Both the position numbers and the translations under genes were made by a program. Positions 37,411 to 48,878 of a stretch of DNA of 64,000 nucleotides are shown piece by piece. A model generated the notes under the pieces. It was given only the letters and a program-made list of their open reading frames with translations. It was not told where the DNA came from and ran no database searches. The DNA comes from Mugil cephalus (Eukaryota > Chordata > Actinopteri > Mugiliformes > Mugilidae), in NCBI RefSeq assembly GCF_022458985.1, contig NC_061770.1, positions 37,243,599 through 37,307,598 of the forward strand, written 5' to 3'. How positions within the stretch are numbered: position 1 is the stretch's first letter; each line of letters opens with the position of its first letter.

Positions 37411-37744
37411 GCAACAAGTAAAAGAGTTGAGTTGCCTGACAGATTCTATTGTCCACTGCATTGATGCAGCATAATAAAATTAAAACATATAAAATGTATC
37501 TTGCAAAGTGTGCCATTCTGTATGATTGTGCTGTATTTGGCAAGTTATAATTACTTTGAAATGTCTACCACCACAACTCTACTATATCTTCATAATTGCT
37601 TGTATGCCTGAAGGTCATTCTTTTTCTTAGTGAGTTTAGGGGTGTGACGAGACTTTGGGTCCTTCAGATAGCTCTCTACGTGTGATTCTTTATGAGGAGT
37701 AGCTGTAGGTGGCAGTTAACTTCAACCTCATGTTAACTTGTTGG

Positions 37745-37751
37745 CCAATCA
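37745..37751 (+). promoter_or_regulatory. CCAAT box, NITR gene e
   Basis: TTGGCCAATCAGC, 77 bp before the start codon. Confidence 0.55.
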
Positions 37752-37821
37752 GCACAGTCTTGTGTCTGAGGAGTGTAGATGCATCAAAGTGCTTTTCATT
37801 TACCAAAGCGATTTCGACAGG

Positions 37822-39272
37822 ATGACACCTCCGATGTTTGTTGTCTACCTTACATGTCTGTTCTTGTGGAAAATGGGTGAGTTGCGCTTCTATTAAAGCT
37901 GTTAATTTAATGTGTAGCCTGTCTGAATATAGATATTTTTTTTTTCTGATTATGTTATATTTCAGCCAGGTGATATTAACTGTGCTTTTCCATTTCATTT
38001 CAGCTGAGATGAATAATTCCAAAGAGCGCACAACAGTGCACCAAGAGAGACGCTTTATTTCGGCTGATGTGGGAGATACCTTAACTTTGCAGTGTAGTTT
38101 GGAGGATGATGCTGCAAAGTATTACTGGTATAAGCAAACGCTGGAGCAGAAGCTACAGCTTATCTCTGTTGCCTATAGGTTTGACAAAAAGGGCACTTTT
38201 CATGGTGAATTCAAGGACAATCGATTCTCACAGAACACTGAACCTGGAAAAAGCTACTTAATCATTTCAAATTTACAAACTTCAGACACAGGTACGTACT
38301 TCTGTGCAAGTGGGCTTTCATTTGTGTTTGAGTTTGGTGATGGCACAAGAGTCAGTGTAAAGAACTCAGGTACACACATCAAAGCCTCAATTGATCAGTC
38401 AGCTTCTGAGACCGTCCAGCCGGGAGGATCTGTGACTCTGAACTGTACAGTGCATTCTGGAAGCTGTGATGGAGAACACAGTGTTTACTGGTTCAAAGAC
38501 TCGGAGAAGTCTTATCCAAAAATGATTTACACTCACGGAGGTGGGGGTGATCAGTGTGTGAGGAAAAACAACACTCAAACAATAACCTGTGTCTACAACC
38601 TGCTGATGAAGAGCCTGAATCGATCTCACGCTGGGATTTACTACTGCGCTGTCGCCTCGTGTGGACACATACTGTTTGGAAATGGGACCAAGCTGAACTT
38701 TGAAGGTAACATTTATCATTTTCGGCAGGAAAAATCTCACCACACTTTGTTAGATCTGAGAAAAAGGCTGAAAGATCTGTTTCTGTATTTTCAGGTGAGG
38801 TGAAACCTCATGTCTTGGTGCATGTCTTGAGTGGAACTTTGGCATTCACCATCATCCTCTGTGTTTCACTGTCTTTCTTACTGTATAAGATTAACAAGGG
38901 AAATGGCAGCCATTCTAAAGGTAACTGGTCCTTTGTATAACCCCGCTAATCTTAATTGTATTTATTTCAAACCGGAATAACGGAAACTCTCTGTTTCACG
39001 ACTAGAGTGTCAAGGAAGATTTTCAGCTCCCTCCACAACAAATGCAGAGGTGAATGTTACACTGTGTGGTAGCTAAATGGGATAAACCTATAAATAATTG
39101 TTCTGTAGGCAGAAATCATATCTTAATCTACTAATATGTCTTTTGTCACCAGGGTTACCAGGATGGAGACCACCTCCATTATGCTGCTTTAAATGTCAAC
39201 CTGCCCAACAGGTCAGGAAGAAAGAGGGACAACACCGACACAGAATGTGTTTACTCCAGCGTAAAACAATAG
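37822..39272 (+). CDS. nitr: NITR gene e: two-Ig-domain inhibitory receptor
   Basis: Exons 37822-37876, 38004-38705, 38795-38920, 39006-39049, 39153-39272; 348 residues. V domain: LQCSL, YWYKQ, DTGTYFC and a clean J-like FGDGT. Second domain: LNCTV, GSCDGE, DQC, ITCVYNL, GIYYCAVASC, FGNGT. Membrane helix in exon 3. Tail: ITIM LHYAAL (Tyr319) and CVYSSV (Tyr343). Of the nine V domains this one has the fullest J-like ending (FGxGT), the form expected if NITR V regions descend from a V joined to a J. Confidence 0.93.
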
Positions 39273-40049
39273 ATGGGACGTACTTCATTTGGACATTCCT
39301 TGAAAGAAAAAAGAAGCCATTTCATAAGAGACGAGCTAATGGGCAATGTTCAAATGGAACAAGAAGGTCATTTACAGAAAGACGCCAGCGATGTGTCTAA
39401 CTGTAGAAGTAACAATATTTGGGAAGCTCTGTTGGCCTAACCAAATCACAAATGGGCCACATGCTGTAAACTCTGCACTGCGACATGGCAGCATAAATTG
39501 TTGTATGTCTTTCATCGCGACTTCTGTTCCACAGTTCCAATGAGGCGCACATGAACCCTACACCAAATTAAGCATTTCCAGTTGTGAGACAGCATCTGAA
39601 ATGAACAATCTCCTGTCGAGTGCTCCCCAGCTCTCCACAACTTATATGTGACTGTCTGTCTTCAGTTGCTTTATTATGTGTATTTTTAAGAAAACATAAT
39701 TAGTAATGTGTTTAATCCCTCTGTCTTACTTAGAATTTTGTCTAGTTTTGCACCATGAATATCCGTACAGTGTCCATTTGCACAAGGGAGTCAATTCTTG
39801 TCATTTACCGCTATAATATCATTTTTATGTGAATATTATTGAAATAAACTGAATCTAATTATGAAACACCTCAAAATGTGTGCATGTGAGAGTGCAGTTA
39901 TTCAACCTCAAGCATAAGATGGTCCTCGCTCACTGTTGGTCAACACTAGCATTAAGAGTGCCATGGTGACTCCAGCAAAGAACAGCATTAGTCATGTGAG
40001 CAAGTGTCCTTAAAGAAACATACCATTCCATTTAAGAAACAACACCTGC

Positions 40050-41195
40050 TTTCCTTCTTTGGATAGGTGTCATAATGGTTATATGAAAAGTTTCTTGAAG
40101 ATTTTTGACCACTCATCCAAGTGACTTTGTCGGCATGTTAGCCAGAAAAGACGGATGGTTTGAAAGAGGAAATTGGAACATCCGTCTCTTAACAAGGTAG
40201 GTCGACTTAGATATTGTTATGGATGCAGCCCCACTCTTCCCACTGACCCTCCTTTCCCTCCTGATACAGCCTGTCTTCACTCTGCTGGGCCCCTCGACTT
40301 CGATGTCTAACTAATCCTAGCCCAACAGATGGGACATTGGTATAAAAGTCTTGACTTCCTGTTACTAGGGAGTGATGGCTGTCCGCCTAGGGGTACACCT
40401 GTTGTGTATTCCATGGCCTTTCTGTGTTGGCCTTAAGCCTAGTTTTCGTTATTGTCATGTTGCCTGCACCAGGTCTTTTGAGTTAGCTCGTTTGTTTAGT
40501 AGGACTTTAGAAGGGCCCTTCGTTGTTTTTGTTGTTGTTACATGGCCCGGTGGGGTTATTCTGATTATCCTGGTGTGATCTTTGGTGGGACCCTAAGGTT
40601 TTGAGAAGTAGCTGTATCTTTTGTTAATTACTAATTAATTGTTACTATTTTCTTTGTCACTTCAAGAAATTGAGCTCTGTTCGAGCCCTCGAATTTTTCT
40701 CCTTCACCATTTTCGGCCAACATTTAAGTTTTGTATTATGTCCACTAAACGCCTGTCAATAAATAACTTTTAAGTTCTTACAAACTGTATATTGTGTTGC
40801 GTCTCTTTTCCCAAAGACGACCAGTGTCATAACAGATATAATCTGCCATCAATCCACTATGTAGTCTTAACATCTGTCCTCAAGAAGTTTCACACATTCA
40901 GATTGGAGCCTCTGACTGACATTGTGTAGTAAGAGGACCATTCATTGGAGACAGAAGACGGGGTCAAACAGTCTCCTCCAACAGCAGGCAAGTATCTAGC
41001 CATTAACAAGTAACTAGTCAAATGAGTTTATCATAGGTAACCCCCACATATGTGTTTAAACCTCAACTCCTCACCAGTCCTTCAGAAGTGAAGAAGACAC
41101 ATGGAAGAGTGGTGAAACGTCTTCAAGAATCCCTACAAGTCCATTTACCTTTCTTTAGCAATTCATGGGTATACCATGACCTGGATGAGAGAGAA
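40050..41195. repeat. Dispersed inverted-repeat element, split by an LTR
   Basis: Left part 40050-40209 and right part 40840-41195 line up with the uninterrupted copy at 63219-63640 (shared AATCTGCCAT, CAAGAAGTTTCA, ATTTAAACCTCAACT, GTCTTCAAGAA). The break is filled by the LTR at 40215-40834. Confidence 0.65.
40215..40834 (+). mobile_element. Solo LTR (gypsy-like LTR retrotransposon)
   Basis: Ends TGTTATG and CATAACA are inverted repeats of each other, and GATAT is repeated exactly on both sides (40210-40214, 40835-40839). Inside are a TATAAAAG box near 40341 and AATAAATAA near 40759. This is the single LTR left after recombination between the two ends of an element. It inserted into an older dispersed repeat. 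The intact target duplication suggests moderate age. Confidence 0.78.
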
Positions 41196-41689
41196 CCTTC
41201 AAAGACATGTTCCATTTTGATACTGCCCTTTATTATGAATGCCTCTATGATGTCTATGTGAGATAGAGCATCATTGAGAGGAGGTCAAAGTTGATGGATG
41301 ACGTAACAGAATACCAGACTTCATAGAAACAAAGGTTGCTTCCTGTTTCCATCCAACAGTCAATGTTTAGTATTACAAAGACTGATAAGGAAGTGGTCAT
41401 TTTAACACAATCCATGTCATTTTGTGAATTAAGATGGTTGTCAGAAACTCCTTCCATAGGTTATCCCGAAGGGCACAGTTTGGTCGTCTTGTTTTCAGGC
41501 CTGGAATTTCGTCATTTTATGGGCAAGGGCACTTGGCTTTTTGTGTTGTCAATTTTTTGAGGGCACAAAAGCCAAAGGCCAGGGCAACAAGGCCATAAAA
41601 TAACCAGAATTTTAAGTTAACACCTATAATGACAAAGATTGGAGTTTCAGTTGAAACTATTAAGCAGATAAAGAAACATTTCCTACACC

Positions 41690-41830
41690 TGAACTGAAGA
41701 AGCTACTCGGATGAGTGACAAAACGTCTTCAAGAAATTCTACAAGTCCAGCTGACCTTATTCAACGCTTTTTTGGATTACCATGACCTGGATGACTGAGA
41801 ACCTTCACAGACATATCCTACACTATTATG
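41690..41830. repeat. End fragment of the same dispersed element
   Basis: Contains GAACTGAAGAAGCTACTCGG, then GGATTACCATGACCTGGATG and ACCTTCACAGAC, a complete terminal inverted repeat of the family also present at 40050-41195 and 63219-63640. Confidence 0.7.
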
Positions 41831-41916
41831 CATGAAGATAAGAAAATATTGAATATATCTAGTCTTAGCAATCCATCACTCACTTCAAAAACTGTAAAAC
41901 TTTTTAAACATATATC

Positions 41917-42586
41917 CAGTGTTGGGTGTAATATGCTACAAAGTAACACATTACTGTAATCAGATTACTTTTTCCAGTAACGAGTAGAGTAAGGCATTAC
42001 TCTACGGAAAATAGTAATCATATTACAGTTTTCCAAGCTCGTTACTTGCCTTACATTGTTAGTAGCAACTTCATCAAACATGCATCACACAGAACAGAAG
42101 GGAGGGGGACGTGAATGCAGCAGTGATTGGTTGGGGTTTGGCACGAGGTATCATTTACCATCACCAATTGGTCGCCACCTGGCAGCCGGCACCCACAAGG
42201 ACAGATGGAAGAGTCAACAAGCCCGGAGCATGCTGCTGCAAGCTCTTGTTCTGAAGAAGGTTCCCAGCTGCAAAAAGCTACTTTTGACGGGTGGAGATTC
42301 AGTCATTATTTTGAATATGTGCAACGAAAGGAAAATAACCTGGTGGTACAGTGCACACTTTGCCTGGGGAGAAAGATGCTCTCCACCGCTTCTAACATCA
42401 CCTCCAACTTGAAAAAACACTTGGAGCAACAGCACGGACACAAACTCCATACCTTTACCAGTAATAGCAAGGCCAGTCTATTGTTGGCGTAATATAACTA
42501 GCTAATATAACTAAATATAACTAACTAACTGGCGTAATATGCAATGTGTAATATATTACTTTTTTAAGTAATGAACCCCAACACTG
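41917..42586 (+). mobile_element. hAT transposon derivative with BED zinc finger remnant
   Basis: Ends CAGTGTTGGG and CCCCAACACTG are inverted repeats. Flanking 8-mers CATATATC (41909-41916) and CATATAGC (42587-42594) differ at one base, an 8-bp target duplication as made by hAT elements. Inside, a plus-strand frame ending near 42492 reads FEYVQRKENNLVVQC, then C-x2-C-x18-H-x4-H (CTLC...KKHLEQQH), the BED-type DNA-binding finger at the start of hAT transposases. Almost the whole transposase behind the finger is missing, so the element is non-autonomous. Confidence 0.85.
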
Positions 42587-43647
42587 CATATAGCCATAAT
42601 TTCAGCCAAGCTCTGCGCTGTTATAGTTTATTTAATATAAAGTAAACCTCCCTGCTCAAAAGTTAATATAATACCACAATATATCCGGAGGAGTGTGAAC
42701 AGGGTGTTGGCCCTTGCTGATTTGTCTGACCCTGGATATACACTGACTCACTAAAATATTCACACCGAAGCAGTTTTGGCATTGTTCCTACTCTGAATGC
42801 AGAAAATAAAACGAGGAAGTAACTGCACTGACCCCTGTGCTGTCACTTTCAATCTCAGCAGCTACTGCAGTTTATGTAGAGGTGGTATCACTCCCACATC
42901 CAAGACCCCTAAAACATCCAATAATACTAAAATATTCATACTTAGGTGATCATGTTGACGTTGGTCACTGTTAAGTCTTATTGTAAGAGTAGCAGTAATG
43001 GACTGCCTTAGTAAATAACAACTTTATGTTCCAAATAGTAGATAAAAATCGAGATTTAAAAATGATCACTAATGAAAATCAATTAAAAAAATAAATAAAT
43101 AATGTATGACATCTACAGGCATTGTGCAATTTTGAGGGTTTTGAGTTGTATTTGGCCGACGCCCTTTTCACTGTTTCATTTCCCCTGCTTGAAAGTAAAG
43201 CTAAGAACTAAAAAGTGACACATTTCCAGACACAACTCCCTACTGATATCATTTACAATTAGATTAGTTTGGAGAGGAGTAGATGATCCCCTCTACCAAA
43301 AGGTTTAAATAAATGCGTAGGATTTATCGTCCATTTAAATTGTATTTGGTAAAACTGCATGCGCTCCATTACTAAAGGTGGAGCACACATATTATCTTAT
43401 CTTCAACATCAGATGGACATAAGACTCCATTTAAAACTGTTGCTAGTATGTAAACTATGTCAATGTAATTTATGTTCCCATAGTTTAATAAAAAGCAAGA
43501 TAAAAAGCCTTAAGGTTGTTCATGCAGTATATCTGTCACCTTGCTCTGCACCATCTTCTCAAGTACCAAACTTGTCACCATAGGTTGAAGAGAACATGTG
43601 ATAAGTTTCCTAAGTAGGACGTACTGTATAGTGTCACCTCAGACTAG

Positions 43648-43654
43648 CCAATCA
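43648..43654 (+). promoter_or_regulatory. CCAAT box and upstream module, NITR gene f
   Basis: GTGTCACCTCAGACTAGCC then AATCA, preceded by an Ets-like TTTCC near 43607. The start lies 76 bp downstream. Almost identical in g, h and i. Confidence 0.6.
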
Positions 43655-43723
43655 AGCTCAGTCTTTCCTCTTAAGAGTAGAGATAGGGTTGAGGTGTTTT
43701 TTCTTTCAACAAGGGAATTGAAC

Positions 43724-45209
43724 ATGACGACACCTGCAACGTTAGTCTTTTATCTGACGTGTTTGTTCTTGGGGAAAATGGGTGAGTTGTGTTTCTGTTT
43801 GTATCCTTTACTTTGTAGTAACTCTCTTTAGGACTAAATGAGCAAAAATTATGTTCTCTGATGGTTAATGTAGTTTCTGACAGACTTTTGCTTATTGTGC
43901 TTTTCCCGTCCGATCTGATTTCAGCCCAAAACAGTGATGTGAAATCTTCCTCATTCGTTCATCAAGAGAGTCGTTTCATTTCAGCTAATGTTGGTGAGAA
44001 CGTGACTTTGCAATGTTTCCATGAAGGTGATGATTCTGCATGGCTCTTCTGGTACAAACAAACGGTTGGACAGAAACCAAGGCTCATATCCACCTTCTAT
44101 GTGTTTGATACAAGAATCAGTTTTCATAATGAATTCCAGAACAACCAACGCTTCACAGTGGATACAAGAAAAAGTGTATATCACTTAATGATCACAAACG
44201 TGGAAATTTCAGATTCAGCTACCTACTTCTGTGCAACTAGCTATAATTTTGTCTTGGATTTCGCAGAAGGGACTATTGTCAGTGTAAGAAGTTTGGGTTT
44301 GAATACTAAAGCTTCAGTACATCAGTCAGCATCTGAGACTATGCAGCTCAGAGACTCTGTGACTCTGAACTGTACAGTACACACTGGAAGCTGTGGCGCA
44401 GAACACAGTGTTTACTGGTACAAAAAGGAAGAGGAATCTCATCCAGAAATCATTTATACACATGGAGTCAGGAATGATCAATGTGAGAGGAAAGACAACA
44501 CACAAACACATACCTGTGTCTTCAACCTGCCGATGAAGAGTCTGAATCAATCTCATGCTGGTACCTACTACTGTGCTGTTGCTGCATGTGGAATCATTGT
44601 GTTTGGAGAGGGAACCAAGCTGGATTTTTCTCGTGAGTGATCAATATGATTTAAGTTAATTATAAATCAAAAAGTGCATGAAGAGTAATATGAGTTGTGT
44701 GTCTGGTACCTGGTTCTCAGGAGATGAAGTGGAGTCTCTTGCCTTGGTGTATTACTTAAGTGGAGCATTGACATTCAGCACCATCTTAGCTATTGTACTG
44801 GCCTTCAGAGTATACAAGATGTTCAACAGAAACAACAGTCAGAGTGAAGGTAAGTGATGCTCTTTGTTCTAGGTTAAATTTGCTATTCATAACTTCTGAA
44901 CAAGAGCTTATTCTGTGTTTCATCACCAGAGCCTGAAACAAAATCATCAACCCCCTCCACATCAAATCAGGTGAAACATAACTTTATTACATGCAATAAA
45001 TTACATTTAATTATGCATCTATAATTAAGGCTAAATGTTCTCCTGTCAGGACTGCCATACTAATCCTCCATCATTTTTAGCAGGGTTTTCGAGATGCAGA
45101 CAGCCTGCATTATGCTGCTATAAATGTTAAGCAGCCCTACAGATCAAGAAGACAGAAGGACGTTATGGACAGTATGGGTGAATGTGTGTACTCTAGCATA
45201 AAACAATAA
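43724..45209 (+). CDS. nitr: NITR gene f: full-length V domain, Arg in membrane helix
   Basis: Exons 43724-43781, 43925-44632, 44721-44849, 44930-44970, 45084-45209; 353 residues. V domain Cys50 to Cys122 (72 apart, normal for a V set), with WYKQ, DSATYFC and FAEGT. Second domain with six cysteines and FGEGT. Tail: ITIM LHYAAI (Tyr322) and CVYSSI (Tyr348). It is the close relative of g, h and i, but keeps the 19 residues they lack. Arg285 (AGA at 44807) replaces the Ile of g, h and i in the C-terminal part of the membrane helix. Exon 5 has a tandem acceptor (TAGCAG), so one Gln could be added. Followed by LINE copy A1. Confidence 0.93.
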
Positions 45210-45807
45210 AAACTAGCATGTAGTTTAGGAATAAAATTTAATTTTGTTGTATTTTATGTGTAATTTAATGTAGATTTAGGTGGAAATTTTAAAATGTACT
45301 TGTGCGTCTTCCTCATGCAGTGTGGACATGGTAGAAAAATCCATCCACACCCCAAGTTCATCCAGAAATGTATATGGCAAGGAGAAAGGCAGATTAAGGA
45401 TCTTTAGTGGTTTATGGCTTCGCATATTGTCATTGGACTGTAGATGACTTTACTGTACCTTAAGTGGAGCTTTATTCTGTTTTGGACAATAAGGATATTA
45501 TAGAGAGGCATCCTGCTCATCCCTGAGTGGGATGAGTGTTTCGATATTTCAATCCATGTGTGATGACTACCTTGTGTGACTTTTCCTTTACTAAAGTGAT
45601 ATATCTGTAATTATTTCTGTGAACTAGACATACACAAATAAAGCTATTCTGCACGAATTAAATGCTGTTTAAGTGTTTTTTACTTTTTTTTTTTTTTTTT
45701 GTCTGGAATACTCATATCTCACTTGTGAACATGCCTGCAAAATATCTGCATGCTGGTGTAACAGGGTAGACTTGTATCAATTTTGTTGTTGGTTGGGTTG
45801 ACTAGAT
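45210..45807. other. 3' UTR and flank of NITR f
   Basis: AATAAA signals near 45229 and 45638. The stretch is repeated behind g, the orphan exon, h and, diverged, behind i. Confidence 0.6.
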
Positions 45808-47845
45808 CAAATGAAATCAATTTAGATCAAATCAAATTGGGACATCCTTTCTCAGCTTTCTATAGAGATCGGTTTAGATTTGGGAAGTCATTATTTGGTA
45901 AGGAAAAGAATGGCAGCCTGATGGTAACGAAACAGGAACTGGAGGAGTACTTGGATGAGGTATATAAAGATGAGGAAAGTTTTAGGAAGATGGCACTCCT
46001 CTCTGATATTCCACCAAATGGGGAGAAAGGTAGTCAATGCGATGACAGCCAACTGAGGTGGAAAGAGATTCAGGAAGTGGTGAGGCGCAGAAGAGCCTCT
46101 TCAGCCCTGGGACCTAATGGAGTCCCTTATCGGCTATTTAAGAGTGCACCAGATGCACTGAGCTTTCTTTGGGAGTTGATGAAGGTAGTATGGTAGAAAC
46201 AGGTTATTCCCAAGACATTGCGCAGAGCAGGGGGGATTTTTATTCCCAAAGAGAGGGGCTCGTTAGAGATAAGTCAATTTAGACCGATCAGTCTGCTTAA
46301 TGTTGAGGGGAAGGTGTTCTTCGGTGTTGTGCACAGAGGTTGTCCAGTTACTTCGAGAAAAATGAATGGATTGAAACATCGGTTGAAAAGGCTGGAATCC
46401 CTGGGTTTTTTGGATGCTTAGAGCACACAAGTATGATCCAATAGGGTGTACAATCTTTTATAATGGCAATGGAGGTGATTATTAAGGTCTCGAAATGGAT
46501 GGTAGGTGGAGAAATGCTGCGTTGTCTCCCTCCAAGAAGGACCTACATACATGACATGACAACTGTGACGCCAACTACAGAATAAGCTAAACAGAAACCT
46601 GTAGTGGGCTGGGATAAAAGTGAAGCAGAGTAAATCTAGTATCAAGTATTTCAGTTGTTAAAGGAAAGGTAGTAGATAAGAGTTATGATATAAATGAGGA
46701 GGTGGTTCCCACGGTACTAGAGAAGTCAGTGAAGAGTTTGGGAAGGTGGTATGATGCAAGTCTAGTGATAAAGCGCAGTTTGAAGGATTGAGGCAGGAAA
46801 TGATTCAAGGTATTTTGAGCATAGATCGGTCAGGGTTCCTAGGAAAGTTAAGGTTATGGTATTTGCAGTTTGGTTTATTGCCCCAACTAATGTGGCCACT
46901 GACACTATATGAAGTTCATCTGTCAAAGGTTGAGAAGCTTGAATGGATGATTTATTCATCTATCCAGAGATGGCTTGGTGTCCCACACTGGTCAAGCGGC
47001 GCAGCCTTGTATGGAAAAAGCATACTGGAGCTCCCAGAAACTAGTCTAACAGAGGAGTTTAAGTGTGCTAGGGCTAGGCTGGCGATGACTCTCACTCAGT
47101 TGAAAGATCCAGTAATTAGGTGTGCAGCACCCATGGTTAAAACAGAGAGGAAGTGGAATCCGAAAGACGCAGCACAGCAAGCACAGGCTGCCCTCAGGCA
47201 TAGGGATATGATGGGTCATGTACAATAAGGATGTGGAGGTTTGGGGCTGTCTGCATGGAAACCTCTGTAGAGCAAGGCATCAGTAGGAGAAAAGAGAAAG
47301 ATGGTAGTGGAGGAGATTCATAAGCAAGAGAAAGCAGTAAAATGTACTAAGGCAGTGTCGCAGGCTAAGCAAGGACAGTGGGTGAACTGGGAGAGTGTAG
47401 TGAAAAGGAAGTAAGAAGTAAATTCCTTATCTGCTAGAAAGGAGATCAGGCATATTATGTTTGAATGGGAGGGAGAAAAGGCCAGACAGGTGAGGATCAG
47501 GCATAGCGCAGGTCAGCTAAGGGTAAGCGGAGCCTGAGAGCTGAGGGACGGCTTACAAGGATAGCTGATTGTCCCAGTGCCAATAGTTAGCACCTGACTG
47601 CGGCTGGACCTGTTGTTGTGGTTAAACGTAGAGAAGGTAGTGTATTTTACTGAGCTTACTGTCCCATGAGTGAGCAAGTGAATTGCTGTGGCTAAGGAGT
47701 AAACATGCTAGCTAGGGAGCATGCTAAAGGTAAGATTAGTTGAGTGGTTTTAGTAGTTAGTGGTAGGGCCAAGCTAATCTCGCTAGTTGGTAGCCGACGG
47801 ATAGCCTCCTGGTCAGTTTTTCAGTTGGACTGGGGACAGAAAACC
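45808..47845 (+). mobile_element. LINE copy A1 with restriction-like endonuclease (R2/NeSL-type)
   Basis: Broken plus-strand non-LTR retrotransposon lacking its 5' half. In order: FRFGKSLFGKEKNG and ELEEYLDEV, RRASSALGPNGVPYRLF (the start of reverse transcriptase), FIPKERGS...FRPISLLNVEGK, CLEHTSMI, MAMEVII, the thumb region WYLQFGLLPQLMWPLT and WLGVP. The catalytic box reads YIHD instead of YMDD. The part between CLEHTSMI and MAMEVII is deleted, and stops interrupt the frame. The 3' end has lost part of the endonuclease. Wording such as YKDEESF marks subtype A, shared with the copy at 53148. Flanks are identical in all four copies, so it inserted once and was then copied with the genes. Confidence 0.82.
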
Positions 47846-48800
47846 TTGAGGCTTCCAGTTTCCAACCAGCAGTCAACTTTTGATATTACAAAGACTGATA
47901 AGGAAGAGGTCATTTTAACCAATCGTTTTGTGAGTTACGATCGTTGTCAGAAAATTCTCCTATAGGTCATCCTGAAGGGCATGGACAAACAACATTTGAT
48001 TATATTGTCAAATGTTATAGTCTTGTTCTGTTGCATGGAAGGACGTGCTACCTTCCAAGTTCCCAGAGAAGTCACGCAATGAAGTGTCTGTGTGTGAAGT
48101 TACTATCTACACACATTTAAGTCTTTTTGACATTGTTCCTACTCTGAATGCAGAAAATAAAATGAATAAGTACACTTAGACCTCTATGCTTTTACTTTCA
48201 GTCTTTGTCATGTAGTGGCTACTGAAGTTTATGTAGAGTTGGTTTCACTCAAACATCCAAGACCTTTAAAACACCCAATAATACTAAAATATTTGCCTTT
48301 AGGTGATCATGTTGACTTTGATCACTAAGTCTTATTGTAACAGTAGTAGTAATGGACTTCCCTAGTATATAACAACTTTATGTTCCAAACAGTAGATAAA
48401 TGTCGAGATTATAAAATGATCACTAACAAAAATCAATATTAAAAATAATATATGACAGATGGACACCTCTACCAGTGGGTCCAAATAAAAACATAGGATT
48501 TATGTGTATTTGAAATGTACATGGTAAAATATCAAGCATAGATGTTACTAAACCACATGTGGTCCATTGCAAAAGTGGAGCACATGTTATCTTCAACATT
48601 AGATGGAGATGAGACTCCACTTAACACTGTTGCTAGTGTGTAAACTAGATCATGTAATTAATGTTCCCCTAGGTTTAGTATAAAGACAAGATGAAAATCC
48701 TTCAGGTTATTCATGCAGTACCAAACTCGCGATGATAGGGTGGCAATAACATGTGATTAAGTTTCCTTAGTAGGACGTACTATTCAGTGTCACTTCAGAC
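47846..48800. other. Spacer upstream of NITR g
   Basis: No gene. The same spacer occurs upstream of h (55187-56140) and i (60233-61200), and in pieces upstream of f. Confidence 0.6.
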
Positions 48801-48803
48801 TAG

Positions 48804-48810
48804 CCAATCA
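48804..48810 (+). promoter_or_regulatory. CCAAT box and upstream module, NITR gene g
   Basis: GTGTCACTTCAGACTAGCC then AATCA, 75 bp before the start; Ets-like GTTTCCTTAG further up. Confidence 0.6.
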
Positions 48811-48878
48811 AGCTCAGTCTTTTCTCTTAAGAGTAGAGATAGAGTTCAGGAGTTTTTCTTTCAACAGGGGTATTGAAC

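Larger units (their letters stand above)
34790..37740. other. Spacer between NITR d and e, rich in repeats
   Basis: No gene. Holds a spacer homologous to those behind b and c (about 35165-35250), a dispersed repeat (35915-36225), an LTR-like repeat (36301-36740), a (TTTTTA)n tract and a Tc1 remnant. Confidence 0.5.
39273..43640. other. Spacer between NITR e and f, built of nested repeats
   Basis: No gene. It holds a dispersed inverted-repeat element split by a solo LTR (40050-41195), a second end of that element (41690-41830) and a hAT derivative (41917-42586). Unit spacer homologous to those upstream of g, h and i appears at 41331-41490 and 42860-43000. The unit f spacer has therefore been inflated by insertions. 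No LINE copy of the kind found behind f, g and h is present here. Confidence 0.6.
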
